Assembly: GCF_003815875.1 (NCBI RefSeq)
Contig: NZ_CP033924.1
Location: 1,798,001-1,862,000 of the forward strand
Direction: 5' to 3'
Origin: Chryseobacterium lactis
GTDB lineage: Bacteria; Bacteroidota; Bacteroidia; Flavobacteriales; Weeksellaceae
Length of the DNA stretch: 64,000 nt
Part shown: positions 18,414 through 27,288 of the stretch, in pieces
Position numbering within the stretch: position 1 is the stretch's first letter
Layout of the letters: every line of letters begins with the position of its first letter
Position numbers and translations under genes: made by a program
The notes under the pieces: model-generated
Told to the model about the DNA's origin: nothing
Databases searched by the model: none
Seen by the model: only the letters and a program-made list of their open reading frames with translations

Positions 18414-19610
18414 ATGAAATTATTATTCAAAAGCCTTTACAGAAAAAGAAGAAAAAATGAATCGGTCATCAGGTATGTGATGTGGCTGATGCATCTTTGG
18501 CTGGGACTTTTATCATGTTTAATTGTTTTTATCATGTGTCTTACCGGCTGTTTATATGCATTTAAAAACCAGATTACTGATTTTAGTAACAGAGATAAGG
18601 TGTATATCAATGTAATTTCCGGAAAGACTAAAAATGCTGACCTGATCCAGGCTGAACTATTCAAGCAAAATAAAGAACTTACCTCTTTATTGATTCCGGA
18701 TTACAAAGGAAGAAGCTATGTAATTGGTTACCGGGAAAATCAACTGGACAAAAGTGCTTATTACAATCAATATACGGGCGAAATTTTGGGGCAGCCCAAT
18801 GTTGGTTCCAATCATTTCTTTGAGGTAGTACTTGATTTGCATAGAAATCTGATGATGGGAAATGCCGGTCGTCAGGTTGTGGGGGCAGCAGTCCTGATGT
18901 TTTGTATTTTACTGATGTCAGGATTAGTGCTTTGGCTTCCTAAAAAACTGAAATTTCTGAAGCAAGGGCTAACTGTCATGTGGAAGGCCAAATTTCAAAG
19001 AGTAAACCATGATCTACACAATACGCTTGGGTTTTATACTTTTCTCATGCTTTTCTTTATAGCTGTTACAGGTTTGTATATTACTTATCCCTGGGTGAAA
19101 AATGGTCTTATTGTAAGTCTGGGAGGGTCTTCGATAGATAATATTTCAAAAGAAAAAGATAATGAAGATGATCCTTTTGGTGGTCTTTTGGAAGATATGC
19201 TTCAAAAGCAGGATGAAAAGAAAAATCTGAAGAACTCTGCCTCAGCTTCTATTGACAAAATCATACAGCTTGCAGATCAACAGTTGCCTTATCCTGCAGT
19301 AACCAGTATTGAATTACCGAATAAAGAGAACCCGAGATATGTCGTAATTAAAACCAATACTCAAAATCTTTTGGGAATGATGCTTCCTGATGAAGTTACC
19401 TTTGATAAAACAGGAGTTTTCAAAACCAAAGAATTATTTTCAGATAAACCACTTAACAAGCAATTCACGGCCTTGGCAAAGCCCTTACATACCGGAGAAA
19501 TTATGGGATTGCCCAGTATAATTCTCTATTTTATCGTCTCACTTATCGGATGCTCTCTGCCGGTTACCGGATTTCTGATCTGGTGGCACAGGTTGAAGAA
19601 GATGAAGTAA
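18414..19610 (+). CDS. PepSY-associated transmembrane (iron-uptake related) protein
   Basis: Inner-membrane protein, 398 residues from the ATG at 18414; an in-frame TTG at 18360 is unlikely because the terminator hairpin lies within that stretch. TM segments are visible at MWLMHLWLGLLSCLIVFIMCLTGCLYAF, at the segment around VVGAAVLMFCILLMSGLVLWLP, at LGFYTFLMLFFIAVTGLYITYP, and at the C terminus (IILYFIVSLIGCSLPVTGFLIWW). Periplasmic PepSY-like regions lie between. Members often accompany TonB siderophore receptors and may reduce or release ferric iron; here that fits the neighbouring receptor. Confidence 0.85.
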   Translation: MKLLFKSLYRKRRKNESVIRYVMWLMHLWLGLLSCLIVFIMCLTGCLYAFKNQITDFSNRDKVYINVISGKTKNADLIQAELFKQNKELTSLLIPDYKGRSYVIGYRENQLDKSAYYNQYTGEILGQPNVGSNHFFEVVLDLHRNLMMGNAGRQVVGAAVLMFCILLMSGLVLWLPKKLKFLKQGLTVMWKAKFQRVNHDLHNTLGFYTFLMLFFIAVTGLYITYPWVKNGLIVSLGGSSIDNISKEKDNEDDPFGGLLEDMLQKQDEKKNLKNSASASIDKIIQLADQQLPYPAVTSIELPNKENPRYVVIKTNTQNLLGMMLPDEVTFDKTGVFKTKELFSDKPLNKQFTALAKPLHTGEIMGLPSIILYFIVSLIGCSLPVTGFLIWWHRLKKMK

Positions 19611-19717
19611 ATCAGAACATCAAGCCGGAATTTTCCAACTTTACATACCTTATTTTTTGCATTATCATTTTTGATTCAGGTTAATTTTATACATTTATTA
19701 AAAGTAAAATAAATAGT

Positions 19718-20209
19718 ATGGGTTATAAAAATAATAGTTTTTTTGAAAAATTTTCAAACTGGGCAGTGAAATTTACAGGAAGTCCAATTGCATTTATCGG
19801 TGCTATGTTTCTTGTAGTAGCCTGGGCATTAACAGGACCTGTTTTTCATTACTCTGAAACCTGGCAGCTGGTTATTAATACCGGTACTACAATTATTACT
19901 TTTTTAATGGTATTCCTTATTCAAAAGGCTCAAAATAAAGATTCGAAAGCGATACAGATAAAATTGAATGAGCTTCTCGCTGCCCATGAAAAAGCAAGCA
20001 ACAGAATTGTAGATATTGAAGATCTTACCGAAGTTGAGCTGGATCAGCTTCATCACTATTATGAGCAATTGGCTCAATTGGCCAAAAAGGATCTGGACAT
20101 ACATACTTCACATTCCATTGATGCCGCACAGAGAAATCAGGATTATAAGCACGAATTTTTCAAGAAGAAGCATGAAGACTGGCTACAACGTCAGGAGCAA
20201 AAAAAATAA
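19718..20209 (+). CDS. Low-affinity iron permease family protein
   Basis: 163 residues. The N terminus matches the bacterial low-affinity iron permease family (FEKFSNWAVKFTGSPIAFIGAMFLVVAWALTGP), with two membrane helices (about 23-41 and 50-68, the latter ending FLIQKAQNKD). A cytoplasmic helical tail rich in Glu and Lys follows. Despite the family name, iron transport by the short bacterial members is not demonstrated as far as I know. Its position behind a siderophore receptor and PepSY protein supports a link to iron. It has its own terminator. Confidence 0.8.
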   Translation: MGYKNNSFFEKFSNWAVKFTGSPIAFIGAMFLVVAWALTGPVFHYSETWQLVINTGTTIITFLMVFLIQKAQNKDSKAIQIKLNELLAAHEKASNRIVDIEDLTEVELDQLHHYYEQLAQLAKKDLDIHTSHSIDAAQRNQDYKHEFFKKKHEDWLQRQEQKK

Positions 20210-20225
20210 AGAGTCTTCTTCAATG

Positions 20226-20249
20226 TCAAGGATCAACTTGATTTTTTTT
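20226..20249 (+). terminator. Terminator after the iron permease family gene
   Basis: Short TCAAG/CTTGA stem with an eight-base T tract, 17 bp past the stop. Confidence 0.55.
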
Positions 20250-20286
20250 AAAATTTCGATTTGTTTAATGAATTTGTCATTTTTAG

Positions 20287-20315
20287 TTGATATTTTAAAT
20301 AAATAATTATATTTG
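20287..20315 (+). promoter_or_regulatory. Predicted promoter of the metalloprotease gene
   Basis: TTG at 20287-20289, an 18-bp spacer and TATATTTG at 20308-20315; transcription would start about 20 bases before the ATG at 20342. Confidence 0.6.
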
Positions 20316-20341
20316 ATGAATAAAATATAAAATTAATTAGC

Positions 20342-22582
20342 ATGAAAAGAAAATTATTTTGTTTGTCAGTGTTGCTTACCGCAGCAGTGGCTAATGCACA
20401 ATGGACTAAAGCTGTACCACAGCAAAAGATTCTTAAAAAAAGTGACCATTCTGTCTATTACAGACTTGATATAGATCAGATCAGAACACAATTATTAAGG
20501 GCTCCTAAAATGGGAGAAGGCTCTCCGATTACGATAAGCATACCTAATCTGGAAGGCAAGACAGAGAGATTTACCGTAAGCAGTTTCCCCGTAATGGATG
20601 AAGCTTTGGCAAACAAATATCAGCTGGGATCTTATGTAGGGGTAGGTATCGATGATCCCTCCAAATACATCCGCTTTAGTGTTGCTCCTAACGACTTTCA
20701 ATCTATGATTATCGGAAGTGACGGAAAATATGAATTCATAGAACCGGCAACTGCAGATAAATCGTATTATTCGGTACATGGGAAAACCAGTAAAAACGGA
20801 CATGCCTTTGTATGTGGTACTAAAGAAAGCAAAGAGTCTGTAGATAACCTTCAAAAATTGATGAATTCCGGAGCTACAGCAAAAGCCAACAACAAAACCT
20901 TTCATACGGTGAGGCTGGCTATGTCTGTTACAGGAGAGTACACTGCTTATTTTAATGGTATTGCTGGTGCGCTTACACAGATTAATGCTACTTTATCAAG
21001 AGTGAACGGTGTGTTTGAACAGGAATTTAATGTACACGTTAATGCCATCAGCGCTCCCAACCTTATTTTTACAGATGCCAATACAGATCCTTACAGTACA
21101 GCTGAATATATGTGTAAATGGAATAATGAGCTGATGAACGTTTTGCATGGAGGAGCTTACGGCGTTACTGATAATGATTTTGATATAGGACATTTATTTG
21201 GTGCCACAGGTGGTGGTGGAAATGCCGGTTGTATCGGTTGTATCGGAAGTAATGATATCACAACAACATCATATACTGCAGCACAGAGTGATTGTGAGAA
21301 TGCTGCAGGAACTTATTATGCATATATTTCCCCAAACAACTACAAAGGAAGCGGTATTACTTCTCCTGGTAATGCTATTCCAATGGGGGACAGTTTCGAT
21401 ATCGACTATGTAGCTCACGAAATGGGACATCAGTTTGGTGATTCACATACCTACAGTTTTTTCGAAAATTATCTTAATAAGGAAATGGAGCCGGGATCAG
21501 GTTCAACAATTATGGGATATGCCGGTATCACCGGACCAACCACAGATTTACAGGATCATTCAGATATTTATTTCCATAGTGTGAGTATTGATCAGGTTCA
21601 GGGTCATCTTGCCACTGTTACAGCGGATGTAGAAACGCCGATTACCAATGGTACTCCGTTGATAGATGCAATGAATACAACATATACGATTCCAAAATCG
21701 ACTGCATTTGTATTAACGGCGTCGGCAACGGATCCTGACGGAGATGCCTTAACTTACTGCTGGGAACAGGTGAATCCAAGTAAATTAGCAAATGGTATAA
21801 CAAAAACTAATATCGGAAACGGAAATTCAGGGGGAAGTTTCAGATCATGGGCTCCCACTACAAGTCCTACAAGATACTTCCCTAAGCTATCAACTGTACT
21901 GGAGGGAGCTGTAAAAAAAGCTGATGATTTCGAAGCTGCAAGTACAGTAGCAAGAACAACGAACTTCCGTGTGACAGTAAGAGATAATAAGCCGGGAGGA
22001 CAAGCGCAGTCTGCTTATGCTACTCAGACTATTGTGGTAGGCTCTGCTGCTGCATTTACTGTAAATACAACGTCGCTTACCGCTAATGCCAATTCAACTA
22101 TTGCATGGACAGTATCAGGAACAACAGCTGCTCCTTACAATGTAGCTAATGTTAAAATAGATTATACAGAAGATAACGGATTAAGTTGGAGTGTTTTAGC
22201 ACCATCAGTTCCAAACAGTGGATCTGTAAGTATTCTTATTCCGTCATCTTTGGCCGGGAAGACTATTCACCTGAGAGTTTCAGCGATTGGAAATGTATTC
22301 TACGCAGTGAAACAGGCTACCGTATCAGGATCATTGGCTGTTTCGGAAACCGGAAATGTAAAATCCGTTCACATCTATCCAAATCCTGTTGATGATATTC
22401 TTAATGTAATGAATGTTTCTTCAAATGCAGCGTATGAAATATTTAATGCTCCGGGGCAATTGATTTCAAAAGGAACAATAGGTGATGGTAAAATTAATGT
22501 GAGTGCCTTGGTAAAAGGTATTTATTTCATTAATATTAATGACAGGGATATTAATACGAAAACCAAGTTTGTTAAAAAATAA
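20342..22582 (+). CDS. Secreted reprolysin-like zinc metalloprotease with T9SS sorting tail
   Basis: 746 residues. Signal peptide (MKRKLFCLSVLLTAAVANAQ), a propeptide-like region to about 190, then a metzincin catalytic domain with the zinc motif HEMGHQFGDSH (His359, Glu360, His363, His369) followed by the Met-turn region (TIMGYAG). PKD/Ig-like domains occupy about 440-660. The C terminus (VKSVHIYPNPVDDILNV ... KTKFVKK) is a type A sorting signal of the type IX secretion system, so the enzyme should be exported to the cell surface or medium. The probable role is degradation of external protein. Single-gene transcript. Confidence 0.92.
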   Translation: MKRKLFCLSVLLTAAVANAQWTKAVPQQKILKKSDHSVYYRLDIDQIRTQLLRAPKMGEGSPITISIPNLEGKTERFTVSSFPVMDEALANKYQLGSYVGVGIDDPSKYIRFSVAPNDFQSMIIGSDGKYEFIEPATADKSYYSVHGKTSKNGHAFVCGTKESKESVDNLQKLMNSGATAKANNKTFHTVRLAMSVTGEYTAYFNGIAGALTQINATLSRVNGVFEQEFNVHVNAISAPNLIFTDANTDPYSTAEYMCKWNNELMNVLHGGAYGVTDNDFDIGHLFGATGGGGNAGCIGCIGSNDITTTSYTAAQSDCENAAGTYYAYISPNNYKGSGITSPGNAIPMGDSFDIDYVAHEMGHQFGDSHTYSFFENYLNKEMEPGSGSTIMGYAGITGPTTDLQDHSDIYFHSVSIDQVQGHLATVTADVETPITNGTPLIDAMNTTYTIPKSTAFVLTASATDPDGDALTYCWEQVNPSKLANGITKTNIGNGNSGGSFRSWAPTTSPTRYFPKLSTVLEGAVKKADDFEAASTVARTTNFRVTVRDNKPGGQAQSAYATQTIVVGSAAAFTVNTTSLTANANSTIAWTVSGTTAAPYNVANVKIDYTEDNGLSWSVLAPSVPNSGSVSILIPSSLAGKTIHLRVSAIGNVFYAVKQATVSGSLAVSETGNVKSVHIYPNPVDDILNVMNVSSNAAYEIFNAPGQLISKGTIGDGKINVSALVKGIYFININDRDINTKTKFVKK

Positions 22583-22603
22583 TTGAATTGAAATAAAAGT
22601 AAA

Positions 22604-22630
22604 AACCTCTGAATTATCAGAGGTTTTTTT
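22604..22630 (+). terminator. Terminator of the metalloprotease gene
   Basis: AACCTCTGA/TCAGAGGTT arms and a T tract, immediately before the convergent gene ending at 22641. Confidence 0.88.
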
Positions 22631-22640
22631 ATGGATGATC

Positions 22641-25367
22641 TTATCTCATGAAATAGCTGAAATAGCTACAACTTCCCATCAGGGCTTTTGTTGTTTCAGC
22701 ATCTGAATACTGTGTTTTCAATTGGGTAAAATAAGTTCTGTATTTTTGATTTTTAATATTGTCCATCTCTTTCTGACGGGCATCTTCTTTTTCAGACCAT
22801 TTCGGATCAGAATAATCAAAATCCTTAGGTGCCTTTGCTTCGTACTGATAATATTTCCCCTGTTCAGCACTTGCCATCTGGAACAGGATTCTGGCTTTTT
22901 CCTCTTTATTATTGGACAGCTTAAGTGCCTTTTGATAATAGCTGATCGATAAATCAAAATTATCCGGCTCGATATAAGTTGTGTCAAGGAAGTTTTTATA
23001 ATAGTACTTATAAGGATTTTTTCTGTCGGTGTTCCAGAAGTTGTATTTTCCTCCGTTGCTATTATCAATATCCATCACAAACAACTCTCTGTAATATCCT
23101 AAAACAGATGTGTTGTAAAGCAGGTTTCCGACAAGCTGATTAGCTTTCGCCGCCTTTTCATCATTTCCGTTTCCGATCTTTTTAAGCTGAATTAAAATGT
23201 TGGCCAGTTCCAGCTTGTTCATATTATTCTTGATGAACGGGAAGTCAGAATAATCTTCGGCCTTCATGCTTTCAGTATCTCCACTGCCGAAACTTTCCCA
23301 GACATTATGCCCGAAAACAAGACTGGAAATATTATCGAACCCATCATATTCGGTTGGTGCATATTGTTTGATCGTAGTTTTTGGTCCCTCTTTTTCTGAC
23401 CAGTCGTAATTAATTCTTGGAATTCCCGCAAACTGCTGAGCTTTTTCATAATATGATTTTGCCTTTTCAAAATCGGCAAGCCTCATAGCTCTGTCTCCAT
23501 AGATGTTGCTAAAGAAAGCATCGATATTTCCTACATTGTCCATGTTTTTGGAAATGATTTGTTGCTCAAATTGAGTTTTGTTAGGCTTTCTGTAGAAATC
23601 TTCAACACTTTTAACCAAAGTAGAATTCGGATTGTACTGAAGATCAGAAAGCTTGTTATTCATAAGGAACGATTTGCCGTCTTCACCTTGCAGGAAATAA
23701 CGGTTAGCAATCACATCTTTAAGGAAATCCGCAGTAGAAGGAGTGTCACCGTAATAATCATAATCATTGGCCTTAACGGTGTCTTTCTCTACTTTTTTCT
23801 CTACAAAATATTCTGCATAGTCTTTCATTAAATGATCTTCATAAGCTGCATCAATTTTTGGTTGAGAAACAATATCATTAAGAACTTTCATTCTTTTGAT
23901 TTCTTCCTGATATTCCGGGTTTGTGGTTTTAATATCATTCAATATTTCAGAACTGCCTTTGTAGTCTTTCTTTAAAAACTTAAGATAGGCATTGGCAATC
24001 TGCCAATATTCATCCTTAGACTTTTCTTTTGTTTTTTCTGTAAACTTTTCAAGAGCGTCCAGGTAATCCTGGGTATTTTTATCGTAGTAATAACCTGTTC
24101 GGGTGTAGAAAGGAATTCTATCCGGATTGCTGAACAGTTCATCATCACTTAAATCTTCCTTACTGCCATTGCCGTTTGCATCAGATTTTGAACCTCCGAA
24201 AAGGTTTTTGAAGAACCTTACAATTTTTTGCCAGAAAGAAATTTTTTCTTCCTTCACTTCAGTAGTTGCTCCACCCTTAGTGGCGTCTTTTGAATCTTCG
24301 CTTTCCGTTTTTCCTCGCTGAACAGACACTTTTCCGGAAGCAGCATCCGTATAATAATAGGTAGGAAGATAACTTCTCTCCAGTTCATTGATACTTCGTA
24401 CTGCCATTACTTTTAAGATTTCAGAATCAGGATTGATGTCGTACATCTTTTCCATAATAGGAATAGGATTATTAAAATCTTCATATCCTAAAAGGAAGTA
24501 AGCCATATTCTTTTCCTCGTTTGTTCCTGCTCTTTTCATAATATTACTGAAAGAAGCCGTATCAGAAAGCTTCATCGAAACAAACGCAGACTCTTTGCGA
24601 TCTTTGCTGTTCATGAATACCTGGAAAAAATTCCAGTTTGCATCACTGTTCATCTCCAATCCTCTCTGTGCTCCGGCCAATTGATCCAGAGCCATAAAGT
24701 ATACCGTACCTTTCAGTTTTATCGGTTCTATATAGGATTTGAATGCCTGAACAGCAGCATCGTAATTTCTTGTGTAATGGTTGAAACGTACAAGCTGATA
24801 TCCATAACGCTGTTTGATCTCAGGATTCTTCGCGGCATTGTATAATGAAGTTAAAGCCGCAATGGTTTTATCATAATTAATACCAGTAGCATTCTGTTGG
24901 CTGGCATTTCTGTCATAGTAGAAAGAATTCTCACTTTCAATATAATTAATGCTCATGTAAGGCTCCAGATATTTGGCCTCGATCAGGTAATCGATTCCCT
25001 CTTTATACTTTTGATAAAATCCGGTTCCTAATTTTTGTAAAAGCGGATTTGTTGGATTCCCATTCTTTAAAGCATTAAGATCATTCATGCTTACTTTATA
25101 CACCAAACTTCCGGTCTCAGCATAAGTAAGCTGATTATTAAAGAACTTTTTCCATGCTTCAATATTGTCATCAGGAATCAATGCAGAATTGTATCCTGTA
25201 TAAAACCTTGCTGAGTAATTATGCAGGAACGGGAGGTAGGATTTATCCTTGATGATGCTTTGGGTAAAAAGATTAAAGTATTCATAATCAGGATCCGACC
25301 AGGCGCAGGCATCAGACTTTGTATAGAAAAGAGATACAACTGCAAGTGAAAGAATATACTTTTTCAT
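22641..25367 (-). CDS. Large exported helical-repeat (TPR-like) protein, unknown function
   Basis: 908 residues from ATG 25367, which precedes the signal peptide MKKYILSLAVVSLFYTKSDA; the frame is open 26 codons further upstream without a signal. Many paired helices with spacing like tetratricopeptide repeats are visible (for example DFEKAKSYYEKAQQFAG and LSISYYQKALKLSNNKEEKARIL). A low-complexity, charged insertion at about residues 350-420 contains a short amphipathic segment (FWQKIVRFFKNLFGG). It probably forms a scaffold in the periplasm or at the surface. It is downstream of the lipoprotein at 25480-26451, 112 bp away, and may be co-expressed with it. Not a family I can name. Confidence 0.75.
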   Translation of the reverse strand: MKKYILSLAVVSLFYTKSDACAWSDPDYEYFNLFTQSIIKDKSYLPFLHNYSARFYTGYNSALIPDDNIEAWKKFFNNQLTYAETGSLVYKVSMNDLNALKNGNPTNPLLQKLGTGFYQKYKEGIDYLIEAKYLEPYMSINYIESENSFYYDRNASQQNATGINYDKTIAALTSLYNAAKNPEIKQRYGYQLVRFNHYTRNYDAAVQAFKSYIEPIKLKGTVYFMALDQLAGAQRGLEMNSDANWNFFQVFMNSKDRKESAFVSMKLSDTASFSNIMKRAGTNEEKNMAYFLLGYEDFNNPIPIMEKMYDINPDSEILKVMAVRSINELERSYLPTYYYTDAASGKVSVQRGKTESEDSKDATKGGATTEVKEEKISFWQKIVRFFKNLFGGSKSDANGNGSKEDLSDDELFSNPDRIPFYTRTGYYYDKNTQDYLDALEKFTEKTKEKSKDEYWQIANAYLKFLKKDYKGSSEILNDIKTTNPEYQEEIKRMKVLNDIVSQPKIDAAYEDHLMKDYAEYFVEKKVEKDTVKANDYDYYGDTPSTADFLKDVIANRYFLQGEDGKSFLMNNKLSDLQYNPNSTLVKSVEDFYRKPNKTQFEQQIISKNMDNVGNIDAFFSNIYGDRAMRLADFEKAKSYYEKAQQFAGIPRINYDWSEKEGPKTTIKQYAPTEYDGFDNISSLVFGHNVWESFGSGDTESMKAEDYSDFPFIKNNMNKLELANILIQLKKIGNGNDEKAAKANQLVGNLLYNTSVLGYYRELFVMDIDNSNGGKYNFWNTDRKNPYKYYYKNFLDTTYIEPDNFDLSISYYQKALKLSNNKEEKARILFQMASAEQGKYYQYEAKAPKDFDYSDPKWSEKEDARQKEMDNIKNQKYRTYFTQLKTQYSDAETTKALMGSCSYFSYFMR

Positions 25368-25479
25368 AGAACTTGTCGTGTTTTTAGTTTTTATAATCGT
25401 TATAATAACAGGGCATGGCAGAAATAGTTTTGATGAGACCATCATTTGTAAACCATTTGCCTTTATCTTTTTTAAAGAT

Positions 25480-26451
25480 TTAAAATTTTCGATCTAACAC
25501 AAATTTACTATCTAATTGATAATAAATAATATTAAAATGTGGGATTTTTTTCTCAAGAAATTGAATGACGTCTTCAAGTTGTTCCTCAGATATTTCTTCT
25601 ACTTTTATTTTGAAGCCCTTATTCAGGTAATGTCCAAAATAAAAACCGTCTTTCAATATTTCAGCTTCATGATCTGAAATTTTTTTAAAGTTCGGATTTT
25701 CGAGATCTTTCTGTGATAATGCATTGATCAGTCTGTGTTTCTCAAGATGATTGCTAATGATACCCCATGAATAAATAGGCAGTGCAACTTCAACAGACCT
25801 GATAGGGTAGTCTTCCATTTTTGAAAGATAAGTTTTCAGGATATTGACATCCAGAATTGAATTTTTATCAGACTTTTCCAATGGAGAGGAAGTAGAATAG
25901 CACATCAGGTATACCTTTTCTACAGGAGGTATTCCCGTTTGTTTTTTATCTTTTACCTGATGTAGGCGTAATGTACAAGTGATCTCCTTTCCGGAAATTT
26001 TCTTTAGTTCCTTTAAAAATCTGAAATAATCATTTCTTGTCCCGGCAGTCCAGTCACAGTCGATCTGAATTTCATTATTAATCTTTAAACCATAGTCTTC
26101 AGCTTTCTTTTGGACTAAATGATGGATGCTTTCCGCCAAAAAATGAATTTCATCTGAGGAAATACCCAATAAAGTCTGATTCGTAATGAAAACCGTGGGT
26201 ACAATCTGTTTGTCAGTTTGAAAACTGTGATCTTTTGTAATGATGGCAACAGGTTGAAACTTTCCACCCACTTTATCAACATCGAAAAATCTTGTATAAA
26301 GAAAAGGGACAGTTGCTTTTTCAAGAACTTTTTTTTCTTCCTGATTCAGCTTTAAACTGGTCTTCCAATAATAAAATGTGTAAGGATGGTTCTCTTTCTT
26401 ACTGCAGGAAACAATGAAAAATAAGACCCATAAAATGTTTAGTATTTTCAT
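25480..26451 (-). CDS. Lipoprotein of unknown function, possible DUF3142-like TIM-barrel
   Basis: 323 residues from ATG 26451, chosen because it precedes the lipoprotein signal ending IVSC (Cys16). The pattern IQIDCDWTAGTRNDYFRFLKEL, then a predicted strand with YLMCYST, then VEVALPIYSWG resembles the beta-alpha succession of glycoside-hydrolase-like TIM-barrels such as DUF3142; I recognise this only by pattern. It lies upstream of the TPR-like protein on the same strand. No sugar-specific active site is evident. Confidence 0.65.
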   Translation of the reverse strand: MKILNILWVLFFIVSCSKKENHPYTFYYWKTSLKLNQEEKKVLEKATVPFLYTRFFDVDKVGGKFQPVAIITKDHSFQTDKQIVPTVFITNQTLLGISSDEIHFLAESIHHLVQKKAEDYGLKINNEIQIDCDWTAGTRNDYFRFLKELKKISGKEITCTLRLHQVKDKKQTGIPPVEKVYLMCYSTSSPLEKSDKNSILDVNILKTYLSKMEDYPIRSVEVALPIYSWGIISNHLEKHRLINALSQKDLENPNFKKISDHEAEILKDGFYFGHYLNKGFKIKVEEISEEQLEDVIQFLEKKIPHFNIIYYQLDSKFVLDRKF

Positions 26452-26504
26452 ACTTGGTGTACATAATTGATTCTTCAAAAGTAAAGATATTTATACAAAC
26501 CATA

Positions 26505-26645
26505 AACCGTAAAATCCCGGTGATTCCTTATCCACTACAAATTTTGTAATATCACGCCTCCTTTCCAACGAAACCTGACAATTTGTATAACCATTCCCCT
26601 CCGCCGGAGGGGTGGCAAAACGAAGATTTGACGGGGTGGTTTCTA
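26505..26645. repeat. Dispersed intergenic repeat, copy 1
   Basis: Starts AACCGTAAAATCCCGGTGAT and continues to a palindromic stretch (CCCCTCCGCCGGAGGGG at 26596-26612) and GACGGGGTGG. A shorter, diverged copy lies at 27149-27213, sharing the first about 21 bases and a later ACCATTCCC segment. The two copies flank the small gene at 26686-27105. The palindrome/GACGGGGTGG part resembles repeats common in flavobacterial intergenic DNA. Confidence 0.6.
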
Positions 26646-26652
26646 CTTTACT

Positions 26653-26675
26653 AAAAAAGCACCCGTAAAGAGTGC
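26653..26675 (-). terminator. Terminator of the small exported protein gene
   Basis: On the minus strand GCACTC/GGGTGC arms run into six T's, directly after the stop at 26686. Confidence 0.75.
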
Positions 26676-26685
26676 CTCTATCTTT

Positions 26686-27105
26686 CTACTTGTATAACCC
26701 GCTTTCGCAGTTACAGGTGTCTTTATCTACACTTTCACTAGAAGAGCAGCAGCCTTCAAGGTTTTGAACATTCCCTTTTTCATCGGTCATAAAGATCTTA
26801 TTCTTGTCAAACTTTACAAAGAATGTCTCGTTGTATTTTTTGAAGTGTACCTTCATTACTTTATTCGGGCTGTATTTGCCGGCATTTATTTCTTCTTTGG
26901 TCTCCTTTCCGTTTGCCTGATTTACCTGAACATAGCCAAAATGTACATCGCCATTCTTTTTTACATCTAAATAGTAATGTGGGGTGCCGGTGCCACTGTA
27001 TCCTTCCATTATGTCAAAACTGCGATGTCCTGTAAAAGGAATATTTACTTGTGCCCAGGTAAAAATACTGATGCAGAAGATCATTAAGCTGAAAATCTTT
27101 TTCAT
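26686..27105 (-). CDS. Small exported protein of unknown function
   Basis: 139 residues with a signal peptide (MKKIFSLMIFCISIFTWAQ). The mature part is predicted to be beta-rich (FTGHRSFDIMEGYSGTGTPHYYLDV ... VHFGYVQVNQ) and ends with a cysteine cluster (GCCSSSESVDKDTCNCE: Cys-Cys, Cys, Cys), suggesting disulphides or metal binding. It has its own terminator, and dispersed repeats lie on both sides. I do not recognise the family. Confidence 0.65.
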   Translation of the reverse strand: MKKIFSLMIFCISIFTWAQVNIPFTGHRSFDIMEGYSGTGTPHYYLDVKKNGDVHFGYVQVNQANGKETKEEINAGKYSPNKVMKVHFKKYNETFFVKFDKNKIFMTDEKGNVQNLEGCCSSSESVDKDTCNCESGLYK

Positions 27106-27148
27106 AGTTTCTTTTTCTTCAAAATTAAAAATAATTGTTTAAATGTTC

Positions 27149-27213
27149 AACCGTGAAATCCCGGTGATTACGGATTTTCAACAGGATACAAAATTTATTT
27201 AACCATTCCCTTT
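27149..27213. repeat. Dispersed intergenic repeat, copy 2 (truncated)
   Basis: Begins AACCGTGAAATCCCGGTGAT (one mismatch to copy 1 at 26505) and retains the AACCATTCCC segment, but lacks the GC palindrome. Confidence 0.55.
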
Positions 27214-27238
27214 TACTGGTGGGTAAATACATCACAAT

Positions 27239-27264
27239 AAAAAAGCCATCCCAAAAGGAATGGC
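27239..27264 (-). terminator. Terminator of the glycerol operon
   Basis: On the minus strand GCCATTCC/GGGATGGC arms (one GU pair) with six T's, beyond the last gene of the operon. Confidence 0.85.
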
Positions 27265-27288
27265 CTGATTAATAATTCAAGTTCTTTT

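Noticed and set aside
20495..20905. 136-codon minus-strand frame
   Set aside because: Antisense to the metalloprotease; low-quality composition.
22718..23068. 116-codon frame on the minus strand
   Set aside because: Shifted-frame shadow within the TPR-like gene.
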